Source of the DNA: Flavobacterium magnum
GTDB taxonomy: Bacteria; Bacteroidota; Bacteroidia; Flavobacteriales; Flavobacteriaceae
Reading direction: 5' to 3'
NCBI RefSeq assembly: GCF_003055625.1
Contig: NZ_CP028811.1
Span: 1,054,001-1,118,000, forward strand
DNA length: 64,000 nt
Numbering within the stretch: the stretch's first letter is position 1; the number at the start of each line of letters is the position of its first letter. The notes under the pieces were generated by a model, which worked only from the letters and a program-made list of their open reading frames with translations, was not told the DNA's origin and ran no database searches. A program made the position numbers and the translations under genes. Positions 10,704 through 19,980 of this stretch are shown one piece after another.

Positions 10704-11508
10704 ATATCCTATCCGTAACTAAAAAATTGTAATTCAAAGTCTCGCGGAGGTGCTCGCTGCTGATTATTTTTCCGCTTTCGGTTTGTTGTTCGTTAAAGTG
10801 TGGCGCAGCCAATCCGGCAAATGCGGCTTTTTGGGTGTAGTATTCTCTTCTGGTAGGGTGATACGGTGCGACGGCGTTAAAGACTGCATCACTGATTCGC
10901 TGTTCGACAATCGAAAGCACAATTCCGATGCAATCCGAAATATCGATCAGGTTAATTGGCGCGTCCGGATTGTCCAAATCCTGTCGTCCGGCAAGTTGCC
11001 TGACAGGATGCCGGTTGTTGCCTGTGAGTCCGCCAAAACGCACAATGGTAGTGGAAAACTTGGCGTTGTCCAGTAACAACTGCTCGGATTCCAGCAGCTG
11101 TTTCCCTGATTCAGTCACCGGCTCAGGATGGGTCGATGCCGTTACCAATCCCTGATTTTCCCCATAAACAGAAATTGAGCTTATAAAAACCACATTGACA
11201 ACTTTGCTATCCTCAATAAACGGAATCAATCCCCGTATTTTGGATACGAAATTTTCGGAAGCATTGCCTCTGAGTTTCGGCGGTATATCTATTATCAAAG
11301 TGTCGGAGCGACTCAGGAATGATAATACATCCCCCGCAACGCCATCAGGGTTTACCGTTATTAAAAAGGGACTGATTCCAAGTTCTTGCAACAGCGGAAT
11401 TTTTTCAACGGAGGTCGTCGATCCACGTACCACATATCCCTTTTCTAAAAACGCCTGGCCCAGGGGCAGGCCGAGCCATCCGCAGCCTAGAATACTAATT
11501 TCGCGCAT
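10702..11508 (-). CDS. NAD(P)-dependent epimerase-like SDR protein (YeeZ-like)
   Basis: 268 residues. The N-terminal Rossmann fold has a glycine motif GCGWLGLPLG near residue 8 and an acceptor segment RGSTTSVEK. Later parts include VVFISSISVYGENQG (the catalytic Ser/Thr region of extended SDRs) and INLIDISDCIGIV. The usual YxxxK is not obvious, which is typical of the YeeZ-like subgroup of unknown substrate. The start ATG lies 14 nt inside the end of the upstream M28 peptidase gene, which implies co-transcription and translational coupling. Function beyond nucleotide-dependent oxidoreductase/epimerase-like is unknown. Confidence 0.75.
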   Translation of the reverse strand: MREISILGCGWLGLPLGQAFLEKGYVVRGSTTSVEKIPLLQELGISPFLITVNPDGVAGDVLSFLSRSDTLIIDIPPKLRGNASENFVSKIRGLIPFIEDSKVVNVVFISSISVYGENQGLVTASTHPEPVTESGKQLLESEQLLLDNAKFSTTIVRFGGLTGNNRHPVRQLAGRQDLDNPDAPINLIDISDCIGIVLSIVEQRISDAVFNAVAPYHPTRREYYTQKAAFAGLAAPHFNEQQTESGKIISSEHLRETLNYNFLVTDRI

Positions 11509-13855
11509 GGCTCCTCATATTTTCGGGTGGTGGTGACACAATCAGCGGCCTTTTAGGGGAGGCCTTGATTTTCATGCTGACGGCGACCGCATCGTTCAGG
11601 ACGAATGGCGCGGGCATCGTAGAAGCGGGTCGTTTCGCAATACTAAATAACGGATTGTCGAGCAAATCAAAAGATGACTCGAGCAAGCTCATATCGAAAA
11701 TATCATTCCGGTTAATTGCAAATTGCAATTCCAGAGGCGCGTTGTCTACAACATAATAAGATAAAATCCTCTTTCCATTGCGCCGGTAAAGCGACCCTTT
11801 TTGGTTGAGATGACTGATGCCATTGGCTTTCAGATTGTAGAATTTCATTTTCTCGCCTGCGAAGATGTCGTAGCGGTTCACATTCCGTCCCGGAGCAATC
11901 CGGATATCGAAATACCTGAAATTTCCGATGGCAGTATCCCTGACGAAATCAATTCGGGGTAATATTAGGTCCTTACGGGGCGCCTCGGCCGACCAGCTGA
12001 AGTCCGAAGCGTATTTGCTGAACAACGTATTCCGGTTTAGGCTTGCTGCCTTTTTCGGGCTTGCGCCTAAGTAGCGTTTGGTCCACTCATCCGGCGTCTT
12101 GTCGTAGGTCGTCCAGTACGCTTTTTGCTGCTCCGCGTCATAGTAATATAACAAGCTGTTGGGTCTTGCCCTGCCCGGCCCAAATCCGGATTGCAGGTGT
12201 GCATGAACTAAAAACCCCGCCGCAGCCAGAAGCATCACAATAGCCCATCTGCTTTTTCCTGCGAGTGTCCCCAAAACAGGCAGCATTAAGCCAAAGAGGA
12301 GGACGGACAGCACCACCACGCCGTATAACATTTTTAAACCGAGCCCAACAGGCAACGCCACTAAAAAAGGCACAATCAGCACCAATGCCGGGATTGTCAG
12401 TAAGAGATTCAGCAATAGTGACGTCCGTTGCGTGATGATAAAGTAAGTAAATCCGAACAAGGCCGCAAGTGTGGGGATAATAAAGAACCCGGCACCCGGT
12501 AAAAACCAGGCAACCAATCCGCTAATGAGTATCCATATCGCAATAGGCGTCACGGCATAATTCATCATCTGCATCTCCGGCACGCTGCGACGGTAGCAAA
12601 ACAGGGCAATTGCGAGCCCGGCCAGCAGGAATGCCGCAATATAATCGTGCCCGTTGTACGTAAATCCCTGTTGAATGTCAGTGTAGCCCGGGTACGCGGC
12701 TATTACGCCCTGCCACCCCAAAAAAGCGACAGCCCCGGCAACGAGTATTGCAATCAGGAAAACCAAAAAACCGCGCACCATGTCCTTTCCGTTCAGGATT
12801 CTTTTCCCGAACCCGACAAACACCAACCCGCAAAAAAGCAGCGAAGCGATGATGAACAACGGGAAATTCCATGAAAAAGGGTAGTGGATGAAACCATAAG
12901 GCACGTTGAAATACACCGAATCCTCAGTAGTGTCGAGCGAAGTGAGATCGGCATTCGATAAATGTTTCATTAACGGCAACAGGTAACTTCCCTGATGTGC
13001 CAGTGACGCCGCATTGAGGTGCGCCAGGTCGTCCTGCTGTGTGTGGTAATTGAAATGATCATCGATAAACGCAAAATTAAAACCCTGGATGCCTGCATTT
13101 TCCCTGAAAACCGTCAGGTCCGTGTCATTAGGAAGCATCTTGTAAATGCTGTACATCAGCGAATTACAGGCAGGAAAATCCACTTGGGATTCTGAAAAAT
13201 GGCGTAACATTTCTGCATTTCCCTGGTTGACTTCCATTAACATATACGCGGGTCCCGAGGTACCGCGTGCTTCGAAATTGATGACCACGCCTACCTTTTT
13301 TGCGAGCGGGTGCTTTTGCACAAACAACGCCGCGCCATTCAGGCCCAGTTCTTCGGCATCGGTAAACAAGATGATGATGTCGTTCGCGTGCGGTGTTCTG
13401 GTATACAGGAACGCGCGGACCCCTTCCAGGATGGTGGCTACACCGCTGGCATCGTCGGCAGCGCCATGCGATTTTGTATGCGGCGCACTGTCATAATGTG
13501 AAAGCAGCAACAGCGATTTTCCCGTGCCGGTGCCTTTTATCGTCGCGATGATGTTTTTGGATTTGGTGAGACTGCCCCATTCAGTAAGGCTGTATCCTTC
13601 CTGCAGTTCGGTATCCAGCCCAAGATTCTTAAGCTCCTGTACAAGGTATTGTGCCACCGCTTCGTGATTTGCCGAACCGGTGTAATGCGGTTTTTCCGAT
13701 ATTTCCGACACAATTCTCAAAGCCCGAGGCGCGGAGAATTCGGACAGCGGAAGGTTCTTTTCCGACGCAGACTGCGGCATCATCGAATAAAAGATGAAGC
13801 CGACCAGGGCCGCCAGGAAAAATACTGTGGGGAGGGAACCGAATTTCTTTTTCAT
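11495..13855 (-). CDS. Membrane-anchored M28 family zinc peptidase
   Basis: 786 residues from the ATG at 13855. A GTG two codons earlier is possible, but this ATG forms an ATGA overlap with the preceding gene's stop. An N-terminal membrane segment (FFLAALVGFIFYSMM) is followed by the M28 aminopeptidase domain: zinc ligands in LLSHYDS and GAADDASGVA, the catalytic Glu pair in DAEELGLNG, then INFEARGTSG and the final His in HFNYHTQQDDL. The second half has about eight hydrophobic helices (roughly 335-575) and then a soluble C-terminal domain. This resembles ER-type membrane M28 peptidases (ERMP1/Pff1 layout). It is predicted to act at the periplasmic face of the inner membrane; substrate unknown. 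Confidence 0.85.
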   Translation of the reverse strand: MKKKFGSLPTVFFLAALVGFIFYSMMPQSASEKNLPLSEFSAPRALRIVSEISEKPHYTGSANHEAVAQYLVQELKNLGLDTELQEGYSLTEWGSLTKSKNIIATIKGTGTGKSLLLLSHYDSAPHTKSHGAADDASGVATILEGVRAFLYTRTPHANDIIILFTDAEELGLNGAALFVQKHPLAKKVGVVINFEARGTSGPAYMLMEVNQGNAEMLRHFSESQVDFPACNSLMYSIYKMLPNDTDLTVFRENAGIQGFNFAFIDDHFNYHTQQDDLAHLNAASLAHQGSYLLPLMKHLSNADLTSLDTTEDSVYFNVPYGFIHYPFSWNFPLFIIASLLFCGLVFVGFGKRILNGKDMVRGFLVFLIAILVAGAVAFLGWQGVIAAYPGYTDIQQGFTYNGHDYIAAFLLAGLAIALFCYRRSVPEMQMMNYAVTPIAIWILISGLVAWFLPGAGFFIIPTLAALFGFTYFIITQRTSLLLNLLLTIPALVLIVPFLVALPVGLGLKMLYGVVVLSVLLFGLMLPVLGTLAGKSRWAIVMLLAAAGFLVHAHLQSGFGPGRARPNSLLYYYDAEQQKAYWTTYDKTPDEWTKRYLGASPKKAASLNRNTLFSKYASDFSWSAEAPRKDLILPRIDFVRDTAIGNFRYFDIRIAPGRNVNRYDIFAGEKMKFYNLKANGISHLNQKGSLYRRNGKRILSYYVVDNAPLELQFAINRNDIFDMSLLESSFDLLDNPLFSIAKRPASTMPAPFVLNDAVAVSMKIKASPKRPLIVSPPPENMRSHARN

Positions 13856-14211
13856 GGGCACGCGTTACGTTCTTTCCGTACAAGCACATACCGTCCGTTT
13901 TCAAGGGCAAGATAGCCTTGATCGTACACAAAACGGTAAGTATTTCCGGTTTTTGTAGTCAGGATATTCGTGAAGAAATCAAAATTGAAGCCTTTGTGCA
14001 GGAGCCGGTCGCGATCGGTTTTAGAAGTGCCCTGCGTGTTAAGCTCCGATAAGATGCGGTAATTTCGTCTCAGGGTATTGTTCACGTTCCGCATAAAATT
14101 AGTCACATCTTTATTGATTTTGTTGTTGTAGGCGTTGCGGCACCCGTCGCTGCAGAATTTCTTGTCCTCCCGGCCCACGACTTTCTCATGGCATTCAAGG
14201 CAGTTTTTCAT
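13852..14211 (-). CDS. Small zinc-ribbon protein
   Basis: 119 residues from MKNCLECHEKV. Four cysteines in C-x2-C and C-x3-C pairs (CLEC near residue 4, CSDGC near residue 20) form a probable treble-clef/zinc-ribbon of the kind seen in small Bacteroidota proteins. A basic helix (NNTLRRNYRILSEL) and a beta-rich C-terminus (GNTYRFVYDQGYLALENGRYVLV) follow. The frame extends upstream to 14379 but that part crosses a dispersed repeat and is not protein-like, so the ATG at 14211 is preferred. Its TGA overlaps the ATG of the M28 peptidase gene (ATGA). Function unknown; nucleic-acid binding is only a guess. Confidence 0.7.
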   Translation of the reverse strand: MKNCLECHEKVVGREDKKFCSDGCRNAYNNKINKDVTNFMRNVNNTLRRNYRILSELNTQGTSKTDRDRLLHKGFNFDFFTNILTTKTGNTYRFVYDQGYLALENGRYVLVRKERNACP

Positions 14212-14262
14212 CGTAGTTTTTTTGTTTTTGGAGCAGGACGTCCCGTCTTCTCGTCGTTGATG

Positions 14263-14333
14263 TGCCCGCTGTCCGCTGTATCTTTCCCTTTTTAAAGAAA
14301 AAAGGAAAAGGATGCCGCTTCCATCGGGGCTAA
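14263..14333 (+). repeat. Dispersed palindromic repeat, copy A
   Basis: Conserved flanks TCCGCTGTATCTTT and AAAAGGATGCCGCTTCC enclose an AT-rich stem-loop (TTTCCCTTTTT ... AAAAAAGGAAA). Same family as the copies at 19853-19925 and 56070-56152. It lies between divergent genes (zinc-ribbon protein and ssb). Confidence 0.75.
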
Positions 14334-14404
14334 GAGGGAAATCCGTGCCCGTTGTGGCGTGTAATATTGTTAAGGTCAATCAAATATAATAATAAAAATT
14401 TACT

Positions 14405-14455
14405 TGCAAACGCTTACAAACGAATGCAAACGAATTTAAACGCTTGTTAACCGAA
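14405..14455. repeat. Helically phased 10-nt repeat upstream of ssb
   Basis: Five consecutive 10-nt steps: AAACGCTTAC, AAACGAATGC, AAACGAATTT, AAACGCTTGT, then the degenerate TAACCGAATA. Further CAAAC elements follow out of phase to about 14500. The 10-bp spacing places A-tracts on one helix face, which could bend DNA or bind a protein cooperatively. It ends about 90 nt before the ssb start codon. The rest of the 333-nt gene-free stretch 14212-14544 holds repeat copy A and AT-rich DNA with no other recognisable feature. Confidence 0.6.
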
Positions 14456-14544
14456 TAAATACAAACCCGCTGCAAACCTTTGTCAAACCGGAACCAACTG
14501 CAGGGTTTCGCATAAAAAAAGACAACCACAAAATTTGAAAAGCC

Positions 14545-14877
14545 ATGAATGCATTAAGAAACAAAGTACAATTGATCGGCCACACCGGTGCCGATCCGGA
14601 AGTTAAAGAGTTTGGTGAAGGTAAAAAAAGGGCGACGCTCACGCTCGCTACCAATGAGGTTTACCGGAACGACAAAGGGGAGAAGGTGGAAGAAACCCAG
14701 TGGCATCGAGTCATAGCCTGGGGAAAAACAGCAGAGCTGATTGAAAAATACGTTCCAAAAGGAAAGGAAATCGCTATAGAAGGCAAACTGACTTACAGGA
14801 GCTACTCAGACACCAACGGCGAGAAGAAATACGTGACCGAAGTGGTCGCCAACGACGTGCTGTTGCTGGGCAAATAG
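14545..14877 (+). CDS. ssb: Single-stranded DNA-binding protein, short form
   Basis: 110 residues forming one OB fold: MNALRNKVQLIGHTGADPEVKEF, then ATLTLATNE, TQWHRVIAWGKTAEL, VPKGKEIAIEGKLTYRSY and VTEVVANDVLLLG. These are the SSB family signatures for ssDNA binding in replication, repair and recombination. The protein stops right after the OB fold. It lacks the Gly/Pro-rich linker and acidic C-terminal tip (DDDIPF in Escherichia coli, about 178 residues) that recruits partner proteins. It is therefore either a lineage-specific minimal SSB or a second paralog beside a full-length one elsewhere. Monocistronic; a convergent gene begins 1 nt after the stop. Confidence 0.92.
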   Translation: MNALRNKVQLIGHTGADPEVKEFGEGKKRATLTLATNEVYRNDKGEKVEETQWHRVIAWGKTAELIEKYVPKGKEIAIEGKLTYRSYSDTNGEKKYVTEVVANDVLLLGK

Positions 14878-14878
14878 T

Positions 14879-16303
14879 TTATTCGACACCTCCGTCCGCG
14901 AATTTACGAAGGGTATATTGCCTGCCACGGGAATCATAATACGCCAGGATGTAAAAATCCTTATACCGAAAAACACTTGGAATGGCCGCTGATTCGTTAC
15001 TCTCCAGGAATTCTGCGATGTAGTCATCCGCGATGATTTCCGGAACGGACTCGAGGTGTTTGAAATCCGCATCAAAAACCGATTCGAAATATACGGATTG
15101 GCCGGTTTCATTGTCAAACAAATAGCCTACATCACCCCCGCCGCCTGCCGCAATGGAACCGGCGCCCAGCGCGACGCCCAACAAAATATTTCCTGTGGTG
15201 GTGGTTTCCCGAAGTCCGCCCACAGTAAACAGCAAGTTGTTGCCCGAAGTGGTATAAACGGTCATCCCCGCATCGGAAGCGGCGAGTTTGCGGAAAAACT
15301 TTTTGACACTCAGTTCTGAAGGCCTGCCGTTTCCGGTTCGGCTCCACAGTGGGGAATTCCGGTAGTTGATGGTATCCCGTATCGATGCTTCATAGGTTTG
15401 CAGGACTACAGAGGTCTCAACATCTGTTCCGGTAAGCGTTAATTTTTCACCGTTACCCTTTAATTGGTACAGTCGGCCCTGATGATAATAGGAATTTGAA
15501 AATGCTGAAAGATCCGGATTTTGTGCGCGGCCGGCAGGTTGCATAAAGTCGGCTTTGCTGACGGAATAATCGTGAAGGTCAATCCGGAACAAAGTCGTCA
15601 TCTCCGGATTGCTGTCGACGGTGAGCACTATCTTTCGGGGCGTTATGAACATCTTGGTTTTTTGTACTCCTGAGGCCAGCGCGTTTACCGATTCGGTTTG
15701 CATTTTCTCAATCGGAAATTTCGACAGCAGCTCTGAGAATGACAACGATTTTCCCCGACCGTCGCTGAATCCATACGCTGAAAAGTCGAGTGTATGTTGC
15801 GAAAAGGAGCCGTCGCCGAAAACATACAATTTTAAAAGTTGTGTTTTTTCAGGTGCCGTAACAGCATAAAAAACGTTATCCTGTGTAAAGCTGCAAACGA
15901 AGTTTTCGTCTGCGCCGATGAAGTCGAATGTTTTAACGGAAATGGATTTGGCGGCCAGGTCAAAATCAACCTGGGCCAATTTTTTAAGATCATCTCCCGC
16001 GAGAAACAATACGGGCGAATTGCCTTCGAAAGCATACCCCAACATCGACGGATATTTCCGGTCAGGAAAACTGACCACCATGCTGTCGCGAAGGAACAGT
16101 GCATTGTTGTAGCGAAGTACATGAATCGTTTCCTTATCGGCAACGAATGCATACACGTCCTTCGTTTTTTCATTAACTGCATTGAGAGCCTGATGAAAAT
16201 CACTGTTTTTTTTCAATTCCAGCGGAGTGGAAACCAAAAGCGTTTGTGAAAGCAGGATATTTGTGAATAATAAAAAGAATAGTATTGGCCGAAACATAAG
16301 CAT
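14879..16303 (-). CDS. Exported hypothetical protein, possible beta-propeller
   Basis: 474 residues; start at 16303, or at a second ATG at 16297. A signal peptide (FRPILFFLLFTNILLSQTLL) is followed by a long beta-rich region in which short strands recur (IHVLRYNNALFLRDS, VLFLAGDDLKKLAQVDFD, KLYVFGDGSFSQHTLDF, TLFRIDLHDYSVSKADF), as in propeller-like sensors. A hydrophobic Gly-rich stretch lies near residues 375-400 (LLGVALGAGSIAAGGGG). No catalytic motif and no family recognised. Convergent with ssb (1-nt gap) and upstream of nothing obviously related. Confidence 0.65.
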   Translation of the reverse strand: MLMFRPILFFLLFTNILLSQTLLVSTPLELKKNSDFHQALNAVNEKTKDVYAFVADKETIHVLRYNNALFLRDSMVVSFPDRKYPSMLGYAFEGNSPVLFLAGDDLKKLAQVDFDLAAKSISVKTFDFIGADENFVCSFTQDNVFYAVTAPEKTQLLKLYVFGDGSFSQHTLDFSAYGFSDGRGKSLSFSELLSKFPIEKMQTESVNALASGVQKTKMFITPRKIVLTVDSNPEMTTLFRIDLHDYSVSKADFMQPAGRAQNPDLSAFSNSYYHQGRLYQLKGNGEKLTLTGTDVETSVVLQTYEASIRDTINYRNSPLWSRTGNGRPSELSVKKFFRKLAASDAGMTVYTTSGNNLLFTVGGLRETTTTGNILLGVALGAGSIAAGGGGDVGYLFDNETGQSVYFESVFDADFKHLESVPEIIADDYIAEFLESNESAAIPSVFRYKDFYILAYYDSRGRQYTLRKFADGGVE

Positions 16304-16340
16304 CAGTTTAAAGTATTCATACTTAACGTAAAATTAAGCA

Positions 16341-16970
16341 TTATGTGTTCAGGGCATCCTGAAAAAAATCGATAAACCGGCCAACATGAAGCCCGTCCAT
16401 CAAGCCATGATGCACATGAACTGACATCGGCATGGTTTTGATCCCAAGCGCTTCGGTTTTCATTTTGCCGAATGAAATCTTGGGGCAGCTGTCAGCAAAC
16501 GAAAAACTCCGCGCATGCGACAACGACGTGAATGGCACCCACGGCAACGACGAAAAGTGGATCAGGTCGTCTCTGTCGAAAGATCGGGTAAACAGTCCCG
16601 GGGTATTCCTGACCCGTTCAATCTCGATTGAGGCATGGTTTGAAAACACCTCAAAGGCGGGGTGAAATTCGATCAGTGAAAAGCCAAACGAACCGTCAGC
16701 ACGCGAAATGGTGGCAGAGGCTTGGATGGTTTCGTGTACAATTACGCGATCGCTGTCAATCCTGTATCGAAAATTTTCCACTGCGTTCACCGCACACAGT
16801 GTTTTGTGAAGGTAATACTGGAAAAACGAGTATCCACGTTCTTTGCTTATTGTGTACGCTTGCGTGCAATCTACTTCTACAACGACCCCGAAAAAAGGCT
16901 CGTCAAATCGGCGAAAGAACTCGAAATGTTCCTTGCGCGGCCACGAATCCAATTCCAGGTACCGACTCAT
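16341..16970 (-). CDS. Chloramphenicol acetyltransferase-like acyltransferase
   Basis: 209 residues, close to the usual 213-220 of type A CAT. Family signatures: RKEHFEFFRRFDEPFFG near the N-terminus, a YYLHKTLCAVNAVENFRYRI segment, and the catalytic HHxxxDG box (HVHHGLMDGLHVGRF) near the C-terminus, where the second His is the general base. CAT-like enzymes use acetyl-CoA. Many chromosomal homologs are xenobiotic or unknown acyltransferases, so chloramphenicol resistance cannot be assumed. Its ATG overlaps the stop of the upstream HAD gene by 4 nt (ATGA), so it is the last gene of a metG-HAD-CAT operon. Confidence 0.85.
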   Translation of the reverse strand: MSRYLELDSWPRKEHFEFFRRFDEPFFGVVVEVDCTQAYTISKERGYSFFQYYLHKTLCAVNAVENFRYRIDSDRVIVHETIQASATISRADGSFGFSLIEFHPAFEVFSNHASIEIERVRNTPGLFTRSFDRDDLIHFSSLPWVPFTSLSHARSFSFADSCPKISFGKMKTEALGIKTMPMSVHVHHGLMDGLHVGRFIDFFQDALNT

Positions 16971-17662
16971 AAATCAAAAATCGAAAGTACGTCCCTGATT
17001 TTCTCGAAATCCCTGAAATTGTCGTGTACTACCTGGTGATCGATTTTCTCATGGGCCCAGGTGGTGTGGAATGGGATGTGAATAGCGTGGCCGCCGATTC
17101 CGAGTACAGGCAGTACGTCTGATTTCAGCGAATTGCCAATCATCAGGAATTCGGACGGATGAATGTCAAGTCGGTTCACCAGATCCGAATAGTCGACTTC
17201 CTGTTTGTCTGACATCACTTCGATGTGGTGGAAGTATTTTCCAAGCCCCGAATTGTGGAGTTTGCGCCTCTGGTCGAGTAAATCGCCCTTGGTTGCTACC
17301 ACAATCTTGTACCTGGGATTGAGGATTTCGAGTACTTCCTCGACGCCGTCAAGCAACTCGATCGGTTTTTCAAGCAACTCTTTTCCATACTGGATGATTT
17401 TGGCAACGACCTCATTGCTGATTGTATGGTTGGAAATGTCCAGTGCAGCCTCAATCATGGAAAGGATATATCCTTTGATGCCGTAACCATACAGACGTAA
17501 ATTGGCAATCTCGGTCTTAAAAAGTTCCTGGGAAAGTGAATGTCTTGACAAATAAGGTGCGAGCAGTTCACAGAATTTCTCTTCCGTCTCCTGGAAATAA
17601 GGCTCGTTTACCCAAAGGGTGTCGTCAGCATCAAATGCGATTACTTTGATGTTCATGGCCAT
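16967..17662 (-). CDS. HAD-superfamily hydrolase (YjjG-like nucleotidase/phosphatase)
   Basis: 231 residues from ATG at 17662; another ATG lies at 17656 and a TTG at 17668. HAD motif I is FDADDTLW (nucleophile Asp, acid/base Asp), motif II VVATKGD, motif III the Lys in SDKQE, and motif IV MIGNSLKSDVLP. A helical C1 cap lies at about residues 20-90. Subfamily I members with DxDDTLW are often nucleotide or sugar phosphatases; the substrate is not readable here. It starts 2 nt after the metG stop and ends overlapping the CAT-like gene. Confidence 0.85.
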   Translation of the reverse strand: MAMNIKVIAFDADDTLWVNEPYFQETEEKFCELLAPYLSRHSLSQELFKTEIANLRLYGYGIKGYILSMIEAALDISNHTISNEVVAKIIQYGKELLEKPIELLDGVEEVLEILNPRYKIVVATKGDLLDQRRKLHNSGLGKYFHHIEVMSDKQEVDYSDLVNRLDIHPSEFLMIGNSLKSDVLPVLGIGGHAIHIPFHTTWAHEKIDHQVVHDNFRDFEKIRDVLSIFDL

Positions 17663-17664
17663 TT

Positions 17665-19767
17665 TCAATTTATAGTTTCACCGTTGTTTACGCCCTCGGC
17701 ATCAGGATTTACGAAAACCAGTTTCCCGTCCGGACTGTTTGTCATTAAAATCATGCCCTGGCTTTCAGTGCCGCGGAGATTTCTCGGAGCGAGGTTCACC
17801 AAAACGGTGACCCGTTTGCCAATAATGTCTTCCGGAGAAAAACTTTCGGCAATACCTGACACGATAGTGCGCACGTCGAGCCCGGTATCGATTTTCAAGA
17901 TCAGGAGTTTATTTGCCTTCGGCATCTTTTCGGCTTCAAGAATGGTGCCTACGCGCAGGTCCATCTTCGCGAAATCCTCGTACTGGATCAGGTCTTTTTG
18001 TGGTTCCATGAGCTTGTTTTCTGCTTTATTGGCGGTTTTAGTCGCTTCCAGTTTATCAATCTGCTTTTGGATCTCTTCGTCTTCGATTTTGGAAAAAAGC
18101 AGTTCGGCCTGTCCCAAGTGTGTTCCCGGAGAAAGTATCGTCTGTGGTTTGGCGACTTCCTCCCAGTCGTTAACGCCATTACCGCTCGAGTGCATCCCCA
18201 GCATGCGTTTCAGTTTTTCAGACGTGAAGGGCAGGAAGGGTTCCGCAAGCACAGCGAGCGCGGTAGCGACCTGCAACGCGACAAACATTTGTGTCTTGAC
18301 ACGCTCGGGATTTTCTTTCACCATTTTCCAGGGCTCTTCATCGGCGAGGTATTTATTCCCCAAACGCGCCACGTTCATCATTTCGCCCAGGGCTTCCCTG
18401 AAACGGTAACGTTCAATCGAGCTCGAAATCACCGCCGGGTAGGCGCGCATTTCAGTCAATGTCTGCTCGTCAGCTTCCGTAAAATCATTCGGCTCCGGAA
18501 CGATCCCGTCGTAATACTTGTGCGACAACACCACCACACGGTTAATAAAATTCCCAAGTATAGCCACAAGCTCGTTGTTATTTCGGGCCTGGAAATCCTT
18601 CCAGGTAAAATCATTGTCTTTGGTTTCGGGTGCATTTGACGTCAGCGCGTACCGCAAAACATCCTGCTTCCCGGGAAAATCCTCAAGGTACTCGTGCAGC
18701 CAAACCGCCCAGTTTTTAGAGGTGGACAATTTATTGCCTTCGAGGTTCAGGAATTCGTTTGCCGGTACATTGTCGGGTAAAATAAACGATCCTTCCGCCC
18801 GGAGCATCGCCGGAAAAATGACGCAATGGAATACGATATTGTCCTTTCCGATAAAATGCACGAGCTTGGTATCGCTGCTTTTCCAGTAGGGTTCCCAGTC
18901 TTTGCCTTCGCGCGCCGCCCATTCCTTGGTCGAAGAAATGTAACCGATCGGCGCGTCAAACCAGACGTACAGTACCTTCCCTTCAGCACCTTCCACAGGG
19001 ACGGGTATGCCCCAGTCAAGGTCGCGGGTGACGGCACGGGGTTTCAGTCCGTCGTCCAGCCAGCTTTTCACCTGGCCCAGCACATTGGTTTTCCAGTCCT
19101 TGGCGTGGTCTTTGAGGATCCATTCTTTGAGGAAGGCGTCGTATTGGTCCAACGGCAGGAACCAATGCTTTGTCTCTTTCAATATCGGCGTTTCGCCGGT
19201 GATGGTCGATTTTGGGTTGATCAGGTCGGTGGCATTTAACGTGGAGCCGCAACGCTCACATTGATCGCCATAAGCTTCCTCGTTGCCGCATCTCGGACAA
19301 GTTCCCGTCACGAAACGGTCGGCCAGGAACTGCTCGGCTTTAGCGTCATACAGCTGTTCGGTCACTTCTTCAATGAACTGCCCGTTATCGTAAAGTTTCC
19401 TGAAAAATGCCGACGCGGTCTCATGGTGTATTTTCGATGAAGTCCGCGAATAATTGTCGAAAGAAATCCCGAAGTCGGCAAACGATTTCCGGATCAGCCC
19501 ATCGTATTTGTCGATAACCTGCTGCGGCGTGATGCCCTCTTTTTTGGCCTTCATCGAGATCGCTACGCCGTGCTCGTCGCTGCCGCAGATGAATGCGACG
19601 TCCCTGCCCTGCAGGCGAAGGTAACGCGAATAAATATCGGATGGCACATACACGCCGGCAAGATGGCCGATGTGTATCGGGCCGTTGGTGTAAGGCAATG
19701 CGGCCGTAACCGTATATCGTTTGGCGCCGCCCATTTTGCCCTGGCCTGGGATTTGATTTTGTAACAT
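17665..19767 (-). CDS. metG: Methionyl-tRNA synthetase with C-terminal tRNA-binding domain
   Basis: 700 residues. The class I catalytic core shows [14 protein letters not shown] (HIGH motif) near residue 30 and KLSTSKNW (KMSKS equivalent). Between them is the connective-peptide zinc site [19 protein letters not shown] with two C-x2-C pairs. The anticodon-binding helical domain follows, and residues from about 595 form an EMAP-II/Trbp111-like OB fold ([25 protein letters not shown]) that dimerises and binds tRNA. This is the long MetRS form common in Bacteroidota and Escherichia coli. It charges tRNA(Met) in the cytoplasm. First gene of a three-gene operon. Confidence 0.97.
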   Translation of the reverse strand: MLQNQIPGQGKMGGAKRYTVTAALPYTNGPIHIGHLAGVYVPSDIYSRYLRLQGRDVAFICGSDEHGVAISMKAKKEGITPQQVIDKYDGLIRKSFADFGISFDNYSRTSSKIHHETASAFFRKLYDNGQFIEEVTEQLYDAKAEQFLADRFVTGTCPRCGNEEAYGDQCERCGSTLNATDLINPKSTITGETPILKETKHWFLPLDQYDAFLKEWILKDHAKDWKTNVLGQVKSWLDDGLKPRAVTRDLDWGIPVPVEGAEGKVLYVWFDAPIGYISSTKEWAAREGKDWEPYWKSSDTKLVHFIGKDNIVFHCVIFPAMLRAEGSFILPDNVPANEFLNLEGNKLSTSKNWAVWLHEYLEDFPGKQDVLRYALTSNAPETKDNDFTWKDFQARNNNELVAILGNFINRVVVLSHKYYDGIVPEPNDFTEADEQTLTEMRAYPAVISSSIERYRFREALGEMMNVARLGNKYLADEEPWKMVKENPERVKTQMFVALQVATALAVLAEPFLPFTSEKLKRMLGMHSSGNGVNDWEEVAKPQTILSPGTHLGQAELLFSKIEDEEIQKQIDKLEATKTANKAENKLMEPQKDLIQYEDFAKMDLRVGTILEAEKMPKANKLLILKIDTGLDVRTIVSGIAESFSPEDIIGKRVTVLVNLAPRNLRGTESQGMILMTNSPDGKLVFVNPDAEGVNNGETIN

Positions 19768-19816
19768 AATGCAGTCTGATTGCTTCGCCGCTGCGGGACC
19801 ATTCCCCGGGCGTCTG

Positions 19817-19824
19817 CAAAAATA
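19817..19824 (-). promoter_or_regulatory. Bacteroidota -7 box for metG operon
   Basis: On the minus strand this reads TATTTTTG, a match to TAnnTTTG, 50 nt before the metG start. No convincing -33 TTG was assigned. Confidence 0.5.
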
Positions 19825-19852
19825 AGTTTTTTTGGGATGTTATCAGGAGCTA

Positions 19853-19925
19853 TTTCCCGCTGTCCGCTATATCTTTTTTAAACCCTTCGGGATTTAAAAA
19901 AGGATGCCGCTGCCATCGGGGCTAA
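19853..19925 (+). repeat. Dispersed palindromic repeat, copy B
   Basis: Flanks TCCGCTATATCTTT and AAAAGGATGCCGCTGCC match copies A and C. The centre is a strong hairpin, TTTTTTAAA ... CCTTCGGG ... TTTAAAAAA. Located between the divergent metG and LD-carboxypeptidase genes. Confidence 0.8.
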
Positions 19926-19954
19926 AATACCCTGTCGGAATGTAAATTATTCGG

Positions 19955-19962
19955 TATTTTTG
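19955..19962 (+). promoter_or_regulatory. Bacteroidota -7 box for LD-carboxypeptidase gene
   Basis: TATTTTTG matches TAnnTTTG, 18 nt before the ATG at 19981. It lies just after repeat copy B, so the repeat is immediately upstream of the transcription start. Confidence 0.55.
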
Positions 19963-19980
19963 TACGTCACAAATCATGAT

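Noticed and set aside
14212..14379. Upstream extension of the zinc-ribbon protein frame
   Set aside because: The extra 56 codons run through repeat copy A; the protein-like part starts at 14211.
16341..16970. Chloramphenicol resistance gene
   Set aside because: The CAT fold and HHxxxDG box are present, but chromosomal CAT-like proteins in an operon with metG are often unrelated to resistance; only the family call is supported.
17684..18639. Two overlapping + strand frames of over 200 codons
   Set aside because: Both are antisense to metG, whose motifs and length are unambiguous.
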